The notes beneath the pieces were generated by a model that saw only the letters and a list, made by a program, of their open reading frames with translations, was not told where the DNA came from and searched no databases. A stretch of DNA of 64,000 bases from Bin94 sp965215535 (GTDB lineage: Bacteria > Gemmatimonadota > Gemmatimonadetes > Longimicrobiales > Gaopeijiaceae): assembly GCA_965215535.1 (NCBI GenBank), contig OZ244063.1, positions 2,542,001-2,606,000 of the forward strand. Reading direction: 5' to 3'. The position numbers and the translations under genes were made by a program. The stretch's first letter is position 1. Each line of letters starts with the position of its first letter. This document shows, in pieces, positions 36,401 to 44,279 of the stretch.

Positions 36401-36761
36401 GAGTTGGCCGGCGGCGCCCGCAGAGTTGGCCACTGAAGCCCGCCGCCTGGAGCTGACGCTTCTCGACCTCCGCGAAGCGCTGGATGGATCGCGAACGCGG
36501 ATTTCGCGCCAGGAGCCCGACCTGCCGGGAATCGCGGGCCGCGTGAACCAGATTGTGCGCGGCCATTGGAATGGAATGCACGGTCCCACCGAGACGCACC
36601 GGGAGCAATACCGGATCGCGGCCGATGCCTTCGGCGCCCTGTACCCCGATCTGCAACGTCTGATCGAGACCGAGCTGCCGCAGCTGGAGGCAGGGCTCGA
36701 AGCCGCAGGCGTGCCCTGGACAACGGGACGCGCGCTGCCGCAGTGGCCCCCGGAGGGGTAG
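33423..36761 (+). CDS. Secreted BNR/sortilin (VPS10)-like multi-propeller protein
   Basis: 1,112 residues. The signal peptide ends near 'LVPLYAQE'. The body is a run of Asp-box repeats typical of sialidase/VPS10/photosystem-assembly-type propellers: 'KTTNSGTTW', 'KSIDGGRSF', 'RTTDGGESW', 'KSTDGGSSW', 'VTEDGGANW', 'VSVNGGQSW'. After about residue 780 a separate C-terminal part has a glycine-rich stretch and helical segments. No sialidase catalytic triad is visible, so a hydrolase annotation would be unsafe. This protein type is frequent in Gemmatimonadota and Acidobacteriota. A TACAAT -10 lies at 33356-33361. Confidence 0.88.
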   Translation: MHTPPLSIPSALRAATLIAAIGLAPLAGLVPLYAQERDAPGANDDNAPATLNAGLLSSLRWRSIGPAVASGRIADIAIDPTDRRTWYVAASSGNVWKTTNSGTTWTPIFDNYGSYSIGAIALDPNDRHTLWVGTGENNGQRSVGYGDGVYKSIDGGRSFRNMGLETSRHIGMIAVHPDDSHTVFVAAQGPLWAAGGERGLYRTTDGGESWEIVLEIDEHTGVNEVYFDPRNPMVMYATSWQRRRHQWTMIDGGPGSGIYKSTDGGSSWRSINRGLPAGDKGRIGMAVSPINPDVLYAIVEASGNDGGTFRSENMGENWTRTSRYQSGAAMYYHELYADPHHFDRIYSLDTFVEMSDDGGRTWGRLPTRGVHVDFHALAFDPNDPEHLIIGNDGGLYETFDFGQNWRFFPNLPLTQFYKVATSNDEPFYYVYGGTQDNNTLGGPAQTLGGGIRNSDWYVTLGGDGFDPVIDPENPDIIISQLQYGVLSRFDRGSRERLDIQPQPDADGPPLRWYWDAGLHMSPHNNRRIYFGAQILFQSDDQGTSWQAISGDLSRNLDRNALEVMGRVWSVDAVAKNRSTSAFGHIVSISESPLVEGLIYVGTDDGLVQVTEDGGANWREVSSLPGVPDTSFVHDVEASLHNPDEVFVVVNNFKRNDFRPYVLRSGDRGNSWTMITEGLPDNSPSFSIVQDHVEPGLLFLGAEFGAFVSVNGGQSWMSFDNGLPTIPVRELEIQRRESDLVAATFGRSFYVVDDYTPLRELARASSEILASDGHIFEVADGDMYVPWNPGGANGSDFYQADNPPLGVTFTYWVGQSLRTREAERQAEERRRQRAGEDTPYPSWDALEAEDREEAPRVYLTVRDEMGAVVNVVQGATARGVHRAVWNYRYPGYTPITGSGGGGFGGFGGGGGPMALPGRYTVSLSQRVDGEVTELAGPTPFVIRPLNQPAIPQQDQPAILAFQRQTGELLRAVTGSQRVAAEAAQRIATIKQALQSWPAAPAELATEARRLELTLLDLREALDGSRTRISRQEPDLPGIAGRVNQIVRGHWNGMHGPTETHREQYRIAADAFGALYPDLQRLIETELPQLEAGLEAAGVPWTTGRALPQWPPEG

Positions 36762-36807
36762 CCGGGCGGTCAGGGAAACTCATCGCGCCACGGAGGACCG
36801 CGCCCAT

Positions 36808-37581
36808 ATGCAGGCGAAGATCCTGAAAACGCTCCAGAGCTACTACGAAGAACAGAAAATCGCGGCGCATGGGTTCGACTGCCCGCACAGAGATGAATGC
36901 TCGACCGAATCTCCGGGATTCACCGAGGCCAAGGCGAGCTACGTGGGACCTCTGTACGGGGAAACGGCGAAGTTGCCGCGCCTGCTCTTTCTGTCGCTGG
37001 ATTCGGGCAGCGCCGACGAGGAACCGGAGAACCGGACGCTGGAAGGTGTTCGGAAATGGAATGTCGAGTGCGATGTGGAGAGGTTGCCAAGGAACAGGCA
37101 CTGGTACCGAACGCACGAGTTGGCGCAAAGGCTGTTCGCTCCGTTTCGTCCGGGCATCAGCGTGGCCGACACCCGCCTGTTCTTCGCTCACGTCAACAGT
37201 GCCAAGTGTTGTCAGAACAATCCCGGGCGGGCACAGGCGAATCCGACACTGTTCAAGAATTGCTGCGCGTTCATTCCGGAAGAGCTGAAAATTCTGGAGC
37301 CGGAGATCATCGTCACGCAGGGCAAGTGGGCGAAGGAGGCGATTTGCGAGGGCTTCGAGATCCAGGAACACACATGCAAGCTCCTGGATGTCAACGGCTA
37401 TCGTAATCCCGCTCTCTACGAAACCGGCGAGATTGAAATCGGGTCAGAGACGCGAGCCCTGTGGATTTCGACGTATCATCCGGCGGCCTTCGGATATTTC
37501 AACCCGCAACGGAAACAATGTTGGGATTGCTACGCTGCGGCGGTCAAGGAGTTCTGGAACACTGGAACGCCGGCAGCGTGA
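36808..37581 (+). CDS. Uracil-DNA glycosylase-fold protein, divergent
   Basis: 257 residues. The C-terminal half follows the family 4/5 UDG pattern: 'FAHVNSAKCCQNN', then 'NCCAFIPEELKILEPEIIVT' and the terminal His motif 'STYHPAAFGYFN'. Cysteines in 'CPHRDEC' and 'NCC' could bind an Fe-S cluster. The usual motif 1 (GEAPG-type) is replaced by 'FLSLDSGSAD', so classical uracil excision is doubtful. GGAGG lies 10 bases before the ATG. It is an orphan between a housekeeping-like gene and the A2 gene; a DNA-processing or defence role is possible but inferred only from the fold. Confidence 0.68.
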   Translation: MQAKILKTLQSYYEEQKIAAHGFDCPHRDECSTESPGFTEAKASYVGPLYGETAKLPRLLFLSLDSGSADEEPENRTLEGVRKWNVECDVERLPRNRHWYRTHELAQRLFAPFRPGISVADTRLFFAHVNSAKCCQNNPGRAQANPTLFKNCCAFIPEELKILEPEIIVTQGKWAKEAICEGFEIQEHTCKLLDVNGYRNPALYETGEIEIGSETRALWISTYHPAAFGYFNPQRKQCWDCYAAAVKEFWNTGTPAA

Positions 37582-37748
37582 CCCGACGAGTAAAGTGCAA
37601 GTGCAACAGGCGTGGCCGGGCCTGCACCTTGCGACCTGAACCTGGCCGGGTCTGACCGTCCGCAGCCCTTCGCTGCCGCCGGGGCTGCTGCCTGATTTCC
37701 GGTTTGGCGACAGGCGGCACTGCCAGCCACATGCCGCCGCGACGCACT

Positions 37749-37784
37749 GCGCCCCCCGCCCGGGGATTCCCGAACGAGGGGCGC
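37749..37784 (-). terminator. Stem-loop 2 after the A2 gene
   Basis: GCGCCCC (37749-37755) pairs with GGGGCGC (37778-37784) around an inner stem like that behind A1 (20707-20744). The outer pairs differ from A1 on both sides but still pair. Confidence 0.5.
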
Positions 37785-37799
37785 ATTTCCTGCGTGACT

Positions 37800-37817
37800 C
37801 ATCAGCGGAGGCTGATG
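37800..37817 (-). terminator. Stem-loop 1 after the A2 gene
   Basis: CATCAGC (37800-37806), loop GGAG, GCTGATG (37811-37817), ten bases beyond the A2 stop. It shares the CATCAG stem with the hairpin behind A1. Confidence 0.5.
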
Positions 37818-37826
37818 GGTGAGGGG

Positions 37827-40800
37827 TTACTTCTTCGCCAAGCTCTCCGGGGGGCTCCGCTCCCAATCATCACTACCGGTTTGCCTTGATTCGATAGCGA
37901 TCTGGATTCCCGCGTTGAGTTCGGCTGCCGTGACGGTCACCGCGCCGTTGTTTAGCAAGGTGGCACTCGCCGCGATGGATTCGACAGTCGCTTCCCAATT
38001 GCGGTCGGTATAAGCACGGCCATTCGGCGTTGCGACAATCCAAATCTGTGCATCGAGTTCAGCGGAATTGATCTGGAGTATGACGCGCTGTTCAGTGTCA
38101 CGATTCGTCTCGGCTTTCCACTCAACCCTAATGCGGTCGGGAGAGGCTTTCCTTGAGGTCACCAGCGTGTGTGCCTTGATATCGACCTCTGGGACTTCCA
38201 CTGCATCACCGGAAATAGCGAGTTCGGATGCACGCTGGGAGGTCACCCGGACATGGAAGGCTTCTATTTCTCCGCCGTTGGGGATTGACCCCGTGAAAGT
38301 CAGATCCCTGGCTGTGCCGGTAAGCGGCTCGCTGAAGCTCTGCTGGCCGTCGGCGCCGACTTCATCCTGCCAATCCTCCGGGTCACAAGTGGCTTCCGTG
38401 CAGTACTGCACCTGATAGGTCACCGTGGTTCCGCTCGGTATGCTACCGGCCTTCCATTCTACGGTGTAGTCGCCGTCGTGAACGCCAGTAACGTTATCCT
38501 TGTCACGGGTTGCCGTAATCGGGCCAGCCGCATAGGTCGAAGCCACGAAGGGACTCCGGAGCCGAACGACTTCACCATCATCAACATAGACCCTGGCCGC
38601 GTCCGGAGGATCGGCGATGGTGTATACATCGTCGGGATCTTCGGCGGTCACCGCATAAACCTCGTGGCCATTCACCCAGAGGGTGAAGTTGCCATATTCG
38701 TTTGTCGTTGCCGTTCCACCAGTTTCAGTCCCGGCTGTTGCGCGGATATTGATACCCTCAAGACGGTTGCCGTCCTCGTCCTCGACTCTCCCGCGAATCT
38801 GGCCCTGTTCGAGAGCCTCAAAATCCACCTCGTCCTCGACATCGTCGGATTCCAGCCGAACTCTGTCGTAGGGAGGATCGAAAAACATGCGTCGTTTTTC
38901 CGGCGTCACTGTATAGTACGCATCGCGGCCGGTCACCTTGACGGTCAGGCTGTAGGAACCGTCAGACTTGGTGAGGATGGCCTTCTCCTGCGGCTCCAGA
39001 GCATTGACGCCGTCTTCATCCGTCACGCTGATCTCGACTCCCGAAACCGGGTCGCCATCGGCGTCCAGGACTGTGCCTGTGATCGTCGCGGTGGTGTCCA
39101 CGTCCTCAAGATTGAAGCGGTAACGTTGGGGGTTATTGGCTTCGAACTTTTCAATGTTTTCGCCTTTGTTCGCACGGCGGTTCCAGGCGGCAGGTGAGCG
39201 AGGATCGTTCACCTGCGGCTTGTACCCATCTGCGCTGACCGACACCATCAGACCTCTGGGGTAGTCATTGCCGTAGCCGTCCACAATGAAGCGGCCCTCT
39301 ATGTCGGTTTTCTGGGTCACGCCATTGACCTCTACGGTCGCGTCACGAATGGGGTCACCACCGGCGTAAACGAAGCCGTACAGCGTGCCCGTCGAAGGAG
39401 TCAGGGGTATATGAATAGCGTCGGATTCGTCTGCTCGGTCGTCATCCATGACGAACTCTCCCCGCACGACGCCTTCCGCCGTCCAGCCCTCGGTCGCTGT
39501 CACATCGTATACTCCCGCAGCCATGCGCCCGAATTTCAGATTTTGGGTGTTGGGTTTGTCGTTTGGCGTTTGGCGCCTTGCCGCATCGCGTGCCAGATTT
39601 TTGTTCTCTGTCGGCTGGAAGTCGAGCCAAATTCCCTTCTCACCCTGGTTGGGTTGAGGGGTAAAGCCGTCTGTCTCGTCTCTCGTTACGGTGTTCTTCG
39701 ACACCCGCGCTACGACTGTGTAGGTCTTCACAAAGGCGAACGACCCGCACTCCACACCATCCTGGTTGTTGTTTTCCGAGGCCAGCGGGCACAACTTGAC
39801 CGTGTGGTGGAAGCCGCCGTGCTCACCAAAGGCGCTCCCCATGATGCCATTCACATCAGGATTCTGGAAGGCGTCCAGGACATCGCTGTGGAGAATCTCG
39901 ACGTTATGGCCGCTTGCCGGGTCAGCCGTCACGAAGACATTGCGGTGCGTCGGGATCCCCGTATAGGTGACTATGCCGCTCGACTCTCTCCTGCGCTTAC
40001 TCTCATCCCATTCCTTCGGGTCAAAGGTGGCCCGGCGGTTCGTATCGGACACATGGCGAACCTCCAGCCTCACCTCTTTGTGAGAGCGCGAATCAGCAGC
40101 ATTGATGGTGCCCGTGTACCCCTCAATCTGATCGCGCTCTTGGTACACATACACCTTCAGCGTCTGGGTCGTATAGTGCACAACCAGCGGCACGGCCGCC
40201 GTCAGCTCCGACGCCACCGAGAGTCCGGTGAGCTCCGCCTTGACCGTATCGGTCGTGACCGCTTTCTCGCCACCGTCCAGACTGTCATGCTGAGCTTCCG
40301 CAAGGGTGATGTAATAGGTCATCGGCAGGTCGGCTGCATTGGTCGCACTCATCTCGACCTTGGCCGTGCCGTCGGCATTGAGCTTGGTCGGCACACCATC
40401 GCGCGTTACGGGCACCATCTTTCCGTTGGCGTCCTTCATCTGAACATTGATCGCCCAGTTGCCCAGAGGCTTGCCACCGCCCAGGGGGGTCTCGATCGTC
40501 TGGCCCGAGAAGCTCACCGTGGCCTTCGTATTCACCACATGCTGGCTGTTCGCGGCCTCCGTCGTTGCGGCCTTGCCTTCCCAGCTCACCATCTGGCGAT
40601 TGCCCGCAACCAAAAAGCCGTCCGGCGCCGTGATCGCGGCGTACGCCGTGTGGCCCGTGGTCGCCGAGCGCGCAAAGTGCAGATGCGCCATCCCCGTCGA
40701 ATCGGTCGTATCCGTCGCAATCGGATCCCGCGACGTCATGCTGGCATAAAAGTCAACCTTCGCGCCAGCCAGCGCGTCGCCGGTCGCATCGTCGCCTTCG

Positions 40801-41996
40801 CCATTCCGCAGATTCACCTGGAAGTGAATCCGCTGATGCGTAATCGCAATCGGAATGTGCTGCGTGTGAGGTTCAGCCACATCGAGATTGATCGCGTATC
40901 CGATCGCCGGACCGCCAAAGTCGTGGTCCGCCGGAATCCTCTGACCCGGCGCGCCCTGGCCCGGAACGATCAGGCGGTAGTCGCCCGCCCGCAGATTGGC
41001 AAAGCTGAACACGCCCTCGGCGTTCGTGACGGTGGCCTGCGTATCGTTTACGCCGGGACCGGTCAGGGTGACAATCACGCCGGGGTGCGCCAGCAGATCT
41101 TCGCCCTCGTTGCGCTGGCCGTCCCTCGTCACCTCGTCGATGAAGAGGTTCCCCGAGACGCTCGCCGTCGTCGCGTGCGCGCCCGTGAAGTTGACGATGC
41201 CCGGTTCGTTATCGACCACGGTCACGGCCTGGCTCGTAGTCTCGAAGACGTGGGCCTCCTCCCGATAGTCCGAGATCGCGACCATGTAGGTGCCCGCCGC
41301 CAGACCCGCGAAGGCGTACTGGCCAGCGGCATCGGTCGTGTCGGTCCGGGCTGCATCAAGATCGCCGCCCGAAAGCGTCACCGTCACGTCTGCAAGACCC
41401 ACGCCCTCGACGCTCACGCCACCCGTGACGCTTGAGGTCCGGAGCAGCTTGCCGTCAAAATTCACCGTCGAGGTCTGGCCCAGCGCCAGCGTCACGCTCT
41501 TCGACGTGGCGTCGAACTCGTAGTCGTCGGCGTCAAAGCCCGAGATGCCAATCTGGTAGTCGCCCGCCCGCAGACCCGCGAAAGAGTACTGTCCGGCTCC
41601 GTTGGTGGTGATCGTGCTGTCCACGCCCTCGAGGCCACCCTGCAGATGGACGGTCACGCCCCCAAGGCCGCGGCCCTCGACGCTCACCTGGCCGCTCAGG
41701 CCAGCGGTGCGGAGGTAGGTGCCGTCGAAGCTGACGACCTCCGTTGTGCCCACCGCCACGCTGACGGGGCGGGTTGTGCTGGAAAAGCTGACCTCGTTGC
41801 CCGGGAAGCCCGAAATTTCGACCGAGTAGTTCCCCATGCGGAGCCCGGTGAAGGAATACCGGCCGTAGCCGTCGGTCGTCGTAGACCTTTCGGCGGCTCC
41901 CGCAAGACGCACGACCACGCCCGGAATTCCATCGTCTTCTACCGTTACCGTCCCCGCGTGGGAAAGGAAACTCTCGGAAAGGAAGACGGAGGGCAT
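37827..41996 (-). CDS. A1 paralogue lacking its signal peptide (A2), probably silent
   Basis: 1,389 residues. From about residue 15 it aligns with A1 from A1 residue ~121 onward: repeats with 'GRYSFTGLRMGNYSVEISGF', 'GQYSFAGLRAGDYQIGISGF' and so on, then the shared Cys region 'KLCPLASENN' / 'VECGSFAFV' and beta-sandwich modules. Everything before that in A1 (lipobox, first repeat, sigma-54-type promoter) is absent. The first 14 residues 'MPSVFLSESFLSHA' are not a signal peptide. At DNA level homology to A1 begins abruptly at 41955 (GGGGACGGTAACGGTAGA). The 41 bases between that point and 41996 belong to the flank of the divergent recombinase. The body is open throughout, so decay is recent or the copy is kept as a sequence reservoir. 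Confidence 0.8.
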   Translation of the reverse strand: MPSVFLSESFLSHAGTVTVEDDGIPGVVVRLAGAAERSTTTDGYGRYSFTGLRMGNYSVEISGFPGNEVSFSSTTRPVSVAVGTTEVVSFDGTYLRTAGLSGQVSVEGRGLGGVTVHLQGGLEGVDSTITTNGAGQYSFAGLRAGDYQIGISGFDADDYEFDATSKSVTLALGQTSTVNFDGKLLRTSSVTGGVSVEGVGLADVTVTLSGGDLDAARTDTTDAAGQYAFAGLAAGTYMVAISDYREEAHVFETTSQAVTVVDNEPGIVNFTGAHATTASVSGNLFIDEVTRDGQRNEGEDLLAHPGVIVTLTGPGVNDTQATVTNAEGVFSFANLRAGDYRLIVPGQGAPGQRIPADHDFGGPAIGYAINLDVAEPHTQHIPIAITHQRIHFQVNLRNGEGDDATGDALAGAKVDFYASMTSRDPIATDTTDSTGMAHLHFARSATTGHTAYAAITAPDGFLVAGNRQMVSWEGKAATTEAANSQHVVNTKATVSFSGQTIETPLGGGKPLGNWAINVQMKDANGKMVPVTRDGVPTKLNADGTAKVEMSATNAADLPMTYYITLAEAQHDSLDGGEKAVTTDTVKAELTGLSVASELTAAVPLVVHYTTQTLKVYVYQERDQIEGYTGTINAADSRSHKEVRLEVRHVSDTNRRATFDPKEWDESKRRRESSGIVTYTGIPTHRNVFVTADPASGHNVEILHSDVLDAFQNPDVNGIMGSAFGEHGGFHHTVKLCPLASENNNQDGVECGSFAFVKTYTVVARVSKNTVTRDETDGFTPQPNQGEKGIWLDFQPTENKNLARDAARRQTPNDKPNTQNLKFGRMAAGVYDVTATEGWTAEGVVRGEFVMDDDRADESDAIHIPLTPSTGTLYGFVYAGGDPIRDATVEVNGVTQKTDIEGRFIVDGYGNDYPRGLMVSVSADGYKPQVNDPRSPAAWNRRANKGENIEKFEANNPQRYRFNLEDVDTTATITGTVLDADGDPVSGVEISVTDEDGVNALEPQEKAILTKSDGSYSLTVKVTGRDAYYTVTPEKRRMFFDPPYDRVRLESDDVEDEVDFEALEQGQIRGRVEDEDGNRLEGINIRATAGTETGGTATTNEYGNFTLWVNGHEVYAVTAEDPDDVYTIADPPDAARVYVDDGEVVRLRSPFVASTYAAGPITATRDKDNVTGVHDGDYTVEWKAGSIPSGTTVTYQVQYCTEATCDPEDWQDEVGADGQQSFSEPLTGTARDLTFTGSIPNGGEIEAFHVRVTSQRASELAISGDAVEVPEVDIKAHTLVTSRKASPDRIRVEWKAETNRDTEQRVILQINSAELDAQIWIVATPNGRAYTDRNWEATVESIAASATLLNNGAVTVTAAELNAGIQIAIESRQTGSDDWERSPPESLAKK

Positions 41997-42036
41997 CCGT
42001 CGCGATCACAACAACACCGAGGAAAAGAAGGGAAGA

Positions 42037-43022
42037 ATGAAGCAAGCCGGGATCGAAATGGACACGCAGGCAATGCAGAATGGGAAGATCGATCAGCGCT
42101 ATCTGGATGCAATTCAGGCTGCGCTGGCGGACAGTCACCGCGAGAGCACGCGGCGGATGTACGAGGGGGCGTGGCGAAGATTCTGCGTTTGGGCCAGGAA
42201 GGAAGGGATGGAGCCGCTGCCGGCCGATCCGATTACCGTGGCGGCCTACATGACGAAGCGGGCCGCGAAGGGGCTGTCGGGGTCGTCGCTGTCGCTGGAC
42301 CGCAAGGCGATCAGCTATCATCACCGCATGGCGGGGCTGCCGACGCCGACGATGTCCGAAGATGTAAGCTGACGGTGGCAGGGCTGCGCAATCGGGCCAC
42401 GGCCGAGGGACGGTGGGACACGCGCCAGGCGCGCGGGCTGACGGCGCGGGATCTGCAGAAGATCGTGATGACGGCGCACCGCAGGAGGGCGGGACCGAGC
42501 GGGCGGCGCGAATCGGCCGAGGCGGCCCGCAAGCGGGGCGACCAGGATATCGCCATGGTGTCGGTCATGCGCGATGCTCTCCTCAGGCGGGGCGAGACCA
42601 CCGAACTGCGCTGGGCGGATGTGGATTTCCGGCACGATGGCTCGTCGCGAATCACGATCCGGCGCTCCAAGACCAGCGTCACCTCGGCAATTCAATATGT
42701 GGGGGTTGAGGCCACAACGGCGCTGCGCCAGATTCTTCCCGCCAACCCCGATCCCGAGGCCCGCATCTTCGGTCTGCGCTGCGGCCGCTCGGTGTCGAAC
42801 CGGATTGCCGCAATGGCGAGGGCAGCCGGACTGGGCGAGGGCTTCAGAGGACACTCGCCCCGGGTGGGGATGGCCCAGGATCTGACTGCGGTGGGCACCG
42901 GGCTGACGGCGCTGATGGTTGCGGGGCGGTGGAAGTCCGAACGGATGCCGGCCCACTACGCCTGCGCCCAGGCAGCCAAGGCGGGAGCGGTGGCGCAGTT
43001 TTATGGGGAGGGTTGGAGGTGA
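42037..43022 (+). pseudogene. Tyrosine recombinase/integrase with one frameshift
   Basis: The N-terminal frame (42037-42372, 111 codons) encodes the SAM-like core-binding domain: 'STRRMYEGAWRRFCVWARKE', 'DPITVAAYMTKRA'. It stops at a TGA right after 'TMSEDVS'. The catalytic domain continues in another frame from about 42363: 'KLTVAGLRNRATAEGRWDT', then Arg I in 'LLRRGETTELRW', Lys in 'IRRSKTSV', 'HSPR', 'GRW' and the nucleophile in 'AHYA'. All catalytic residues R-K-H-R-W-Y are intact. One missing base near 42363 would restore a ~328-residue integrase. No slippery heptamer is obvious. AAGGGAAG precedes the ATG. It is head-to-head with A2, 40 bases away. Confidence 0.8.
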
Positions 43023-43142
43023 TCACCGGCCTGTGCGGACTGCGAAGCTTTCTGCCAGTTCGATACTTCTTCACCTTCGGTGCGCATGCAACAATCCTAC
43101 AGACTACGGCAGGGGGCATGCGCCGATAGTGAAAAATCCCCG

Positions 43143-43189
43143 TAAGCACTCCCCGGGATGGGTTCGGGAAAACTGACCGGGGAGCGTAA
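43143..43189. repeat. GC-rich stem-loop with flanking CGTAAG direct repeats
   Basis: CTCCCCGG (43149-43156) and CCGGGGAG (43177-43184) form a perfect 8-bp stem with a 20-base loop. CGTAAG occurs immediately outside both arms in direct orientation. A smaller GTGTG/CACAC hairpin follows at 43203-43220. It lies ~120 bases after the recombinase and could be its terminator or a recombination site. Confidence 0.45.
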
Positions 43190-43268
43190 GGATGACAGCT
43201 TTGTGTGACTACTGCCACACCGGAAAGAATCAGATGAAAAAACCCAATTCGATGCTTAACACGTCCGC

Positions 43269-43679
43269 ATGGACGTGCAAATGAAGCGGAAGGCGATGAA
43301 AGCCCTCGCGACGATGGGAATGACGGCTTCAGAAGCTGTGCGGCTGTTCTTCCACCACATCGCGGTCGATCAAGCGTTCCCCCTTGAACTCAAGGTGCCG
43401 AATGCCCGCATCCGCAGAGCGCTGGCAGAGTCGGAAGAGATCATGAGACAGGAATGGCATGGTCGCTGTGACAAGGGAAACGCCCGGGAAAAGAGAGGAA
43501 GCCCCTCTGTGCCGACCGTAGAGGCGGCGCGGGCAGATTCACGCCGGTTTGCGGGATCTGATCAGGCAAGCCATGGATTCGGGGAGTCCCGACTCGAGAT
43601 CTATTGCGCTCCGCGAGTTCATTCTGTGGGTCGAGCGACAGGCCGCAGAAGACGGAATCGTTCTCTCGGAAGACGATGA
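43269..43679 (+). CDS. RelB/DinJ-like antitoxin, damaged at both ends
   Basis: The first ~60 residues, 'MKRKAMKALATMGMTASEAV', 'RLFFHHIAVDQAFPLELKVP' and 'NARIRRAL', match the DinJ/RelB ribbon-helix-helix antitoxin family. In the same frame, codons just upstream (43260-43268) read 'HVR' after a TAA, which matches the family's usual 'VHVR' strand. The normal start has therefore been lost by a stop or frameshift, or an ATG within the strand is used. The C-terminal ~70 residues are Arg-rich and unlike the family. No RelE/YafQ toxin gene is next to it. 246 bases upstream to the recombinase hold hairpins but no gene. Confidence 0.55.
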   Translation: MDVQMKRKAMKALATMGMTASEAVRLFFHHIAVDQAFPLELKVPNARIRRALAESEEIMRQEWHGRCDKGNAREKRGSPSVPTVEAARADSRRFAGSDQASHGFGESRLEIYCAPRVHSVGRATGRRRRNRSLGRR

Positions 43680-43839
43680 TGTCGATCTGATCGATGCGGT
43701 TGCAAGGGTTGAATTGGGCTCCAGGGCAGGGCTGCTGATATCGCAGTTGATGGGGCTCCCCAGAGAACCCGATCCATGGTCTGGCGGCATGATGGCAGGC
43801 GCATTTGGCGGTTATGGGCTCGGGAAACGACGAAGCTGA
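43549..43839 (+). CDS. Small acidic ORF of unknown function
   Basis: 96 codons from a TTG, overlapping the end of the antitoxin frame. The sequence is coherent and acidic, with helices 'IALREFILWVERQAAEDGIV' and 'DLIDAVARVELGSRAGLLIS' and a glycine-rich end. I do not recognise it. The frame is open a few codons upstream of the TTG to a TAG, so it may be the tail of a frameshifted longer gene, possibly the antitoxin's original continuation. Confidence 0.35.
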   Translation: MRDLIRQAMDSGSPDSRSIALREFILWVERQAAEDGIVLSEDDDVDLIDAVARVELGSRAGLLISQLMGLPREPDPWSGGMMAGAFGGYGLGKRRS

Positions 43840-43875
43840 TCACCACGACTCGGCCCCCATGCCCACGTAGGAGCC

Positions 43876-44253
43876 GATCCATGCGCGTTTACGAAAAGAT
43901 TCGCCCCTTCCCTTTCGTAAACAGTTTGAAGGTCGGCTCCACAGCCTCGCAGATCTTCCCGCCGCGCCGCGTTACGAAAATATTTGTGCCTTTGCTTTCA
44001 TAATAATCCCCAAAACCGCCTTCCTCATCTCGTAACACCCGATCCATGCGCGCTTACGAAAAGATTTGTCATTTCGCTTTCGTAAACAATCTGAAGGTCG
44101 GCCCCACAGCCCCGCAGATCTTCCCGCCTTGCTGCGTTACGAAAAGATTTGCACCTTCGCTTTCATAAAATCCCCAAACCCCGTCTCCCTCATCCCGCAA
44201 CACCCGACCCACGCACAGTTATGAAAAGTTTCCCTCTTTTCCTTTCATAACAC
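43876..44253. repeat. Array of five 32-34 bp palindromes in a 165-bp tandem repeat
   Basis: A 165-bp unit starting GATCCATGCGCG begins at 43876 and 44041 and starts a third, truncated time at 44206. Each full unit holds two palindromes with arms TTACGAAA / TTTCGTAA around 16 bases. They lie at 43888-43921, 43972-44003, 44054-44085, 44137-44168 and 44218-44251, so arms recur every 82-83 bases although the two inter-palindrome spacers differ. The fifth has GTTATGAAA / TTTCATAAC, changed on both sides. The array fills the gap between the antitoxin/small ORF and the convergent cobQ. No gene is visible in it. Confidence 0.88.
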
Positions 44254-44279
44254 GCTCACTCATCCAGCCGCCCCCCCCA

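Noticed and set aside
33423..36761. Sialidase / glycosyl hydrolase
   Set aside because: Only Asp-box repeats are visible; no catalytic residues of a sialidase could be identified, so a propeller/sortilin-like call is safer.
39411..41435. 674-codon plus-strand frame opposite A2
   Set aside because: Low-complexity antisense shadow of the A2 repeat protein, which has a clear family relationship to A1.
43876..44253. CRISPR array
   Set aside because: The repeated elements are palindromes with two alternating, repeated spacers in a 165-bp tandem unit. Spacers are not unique, the period is too long, and no cas gene is near.
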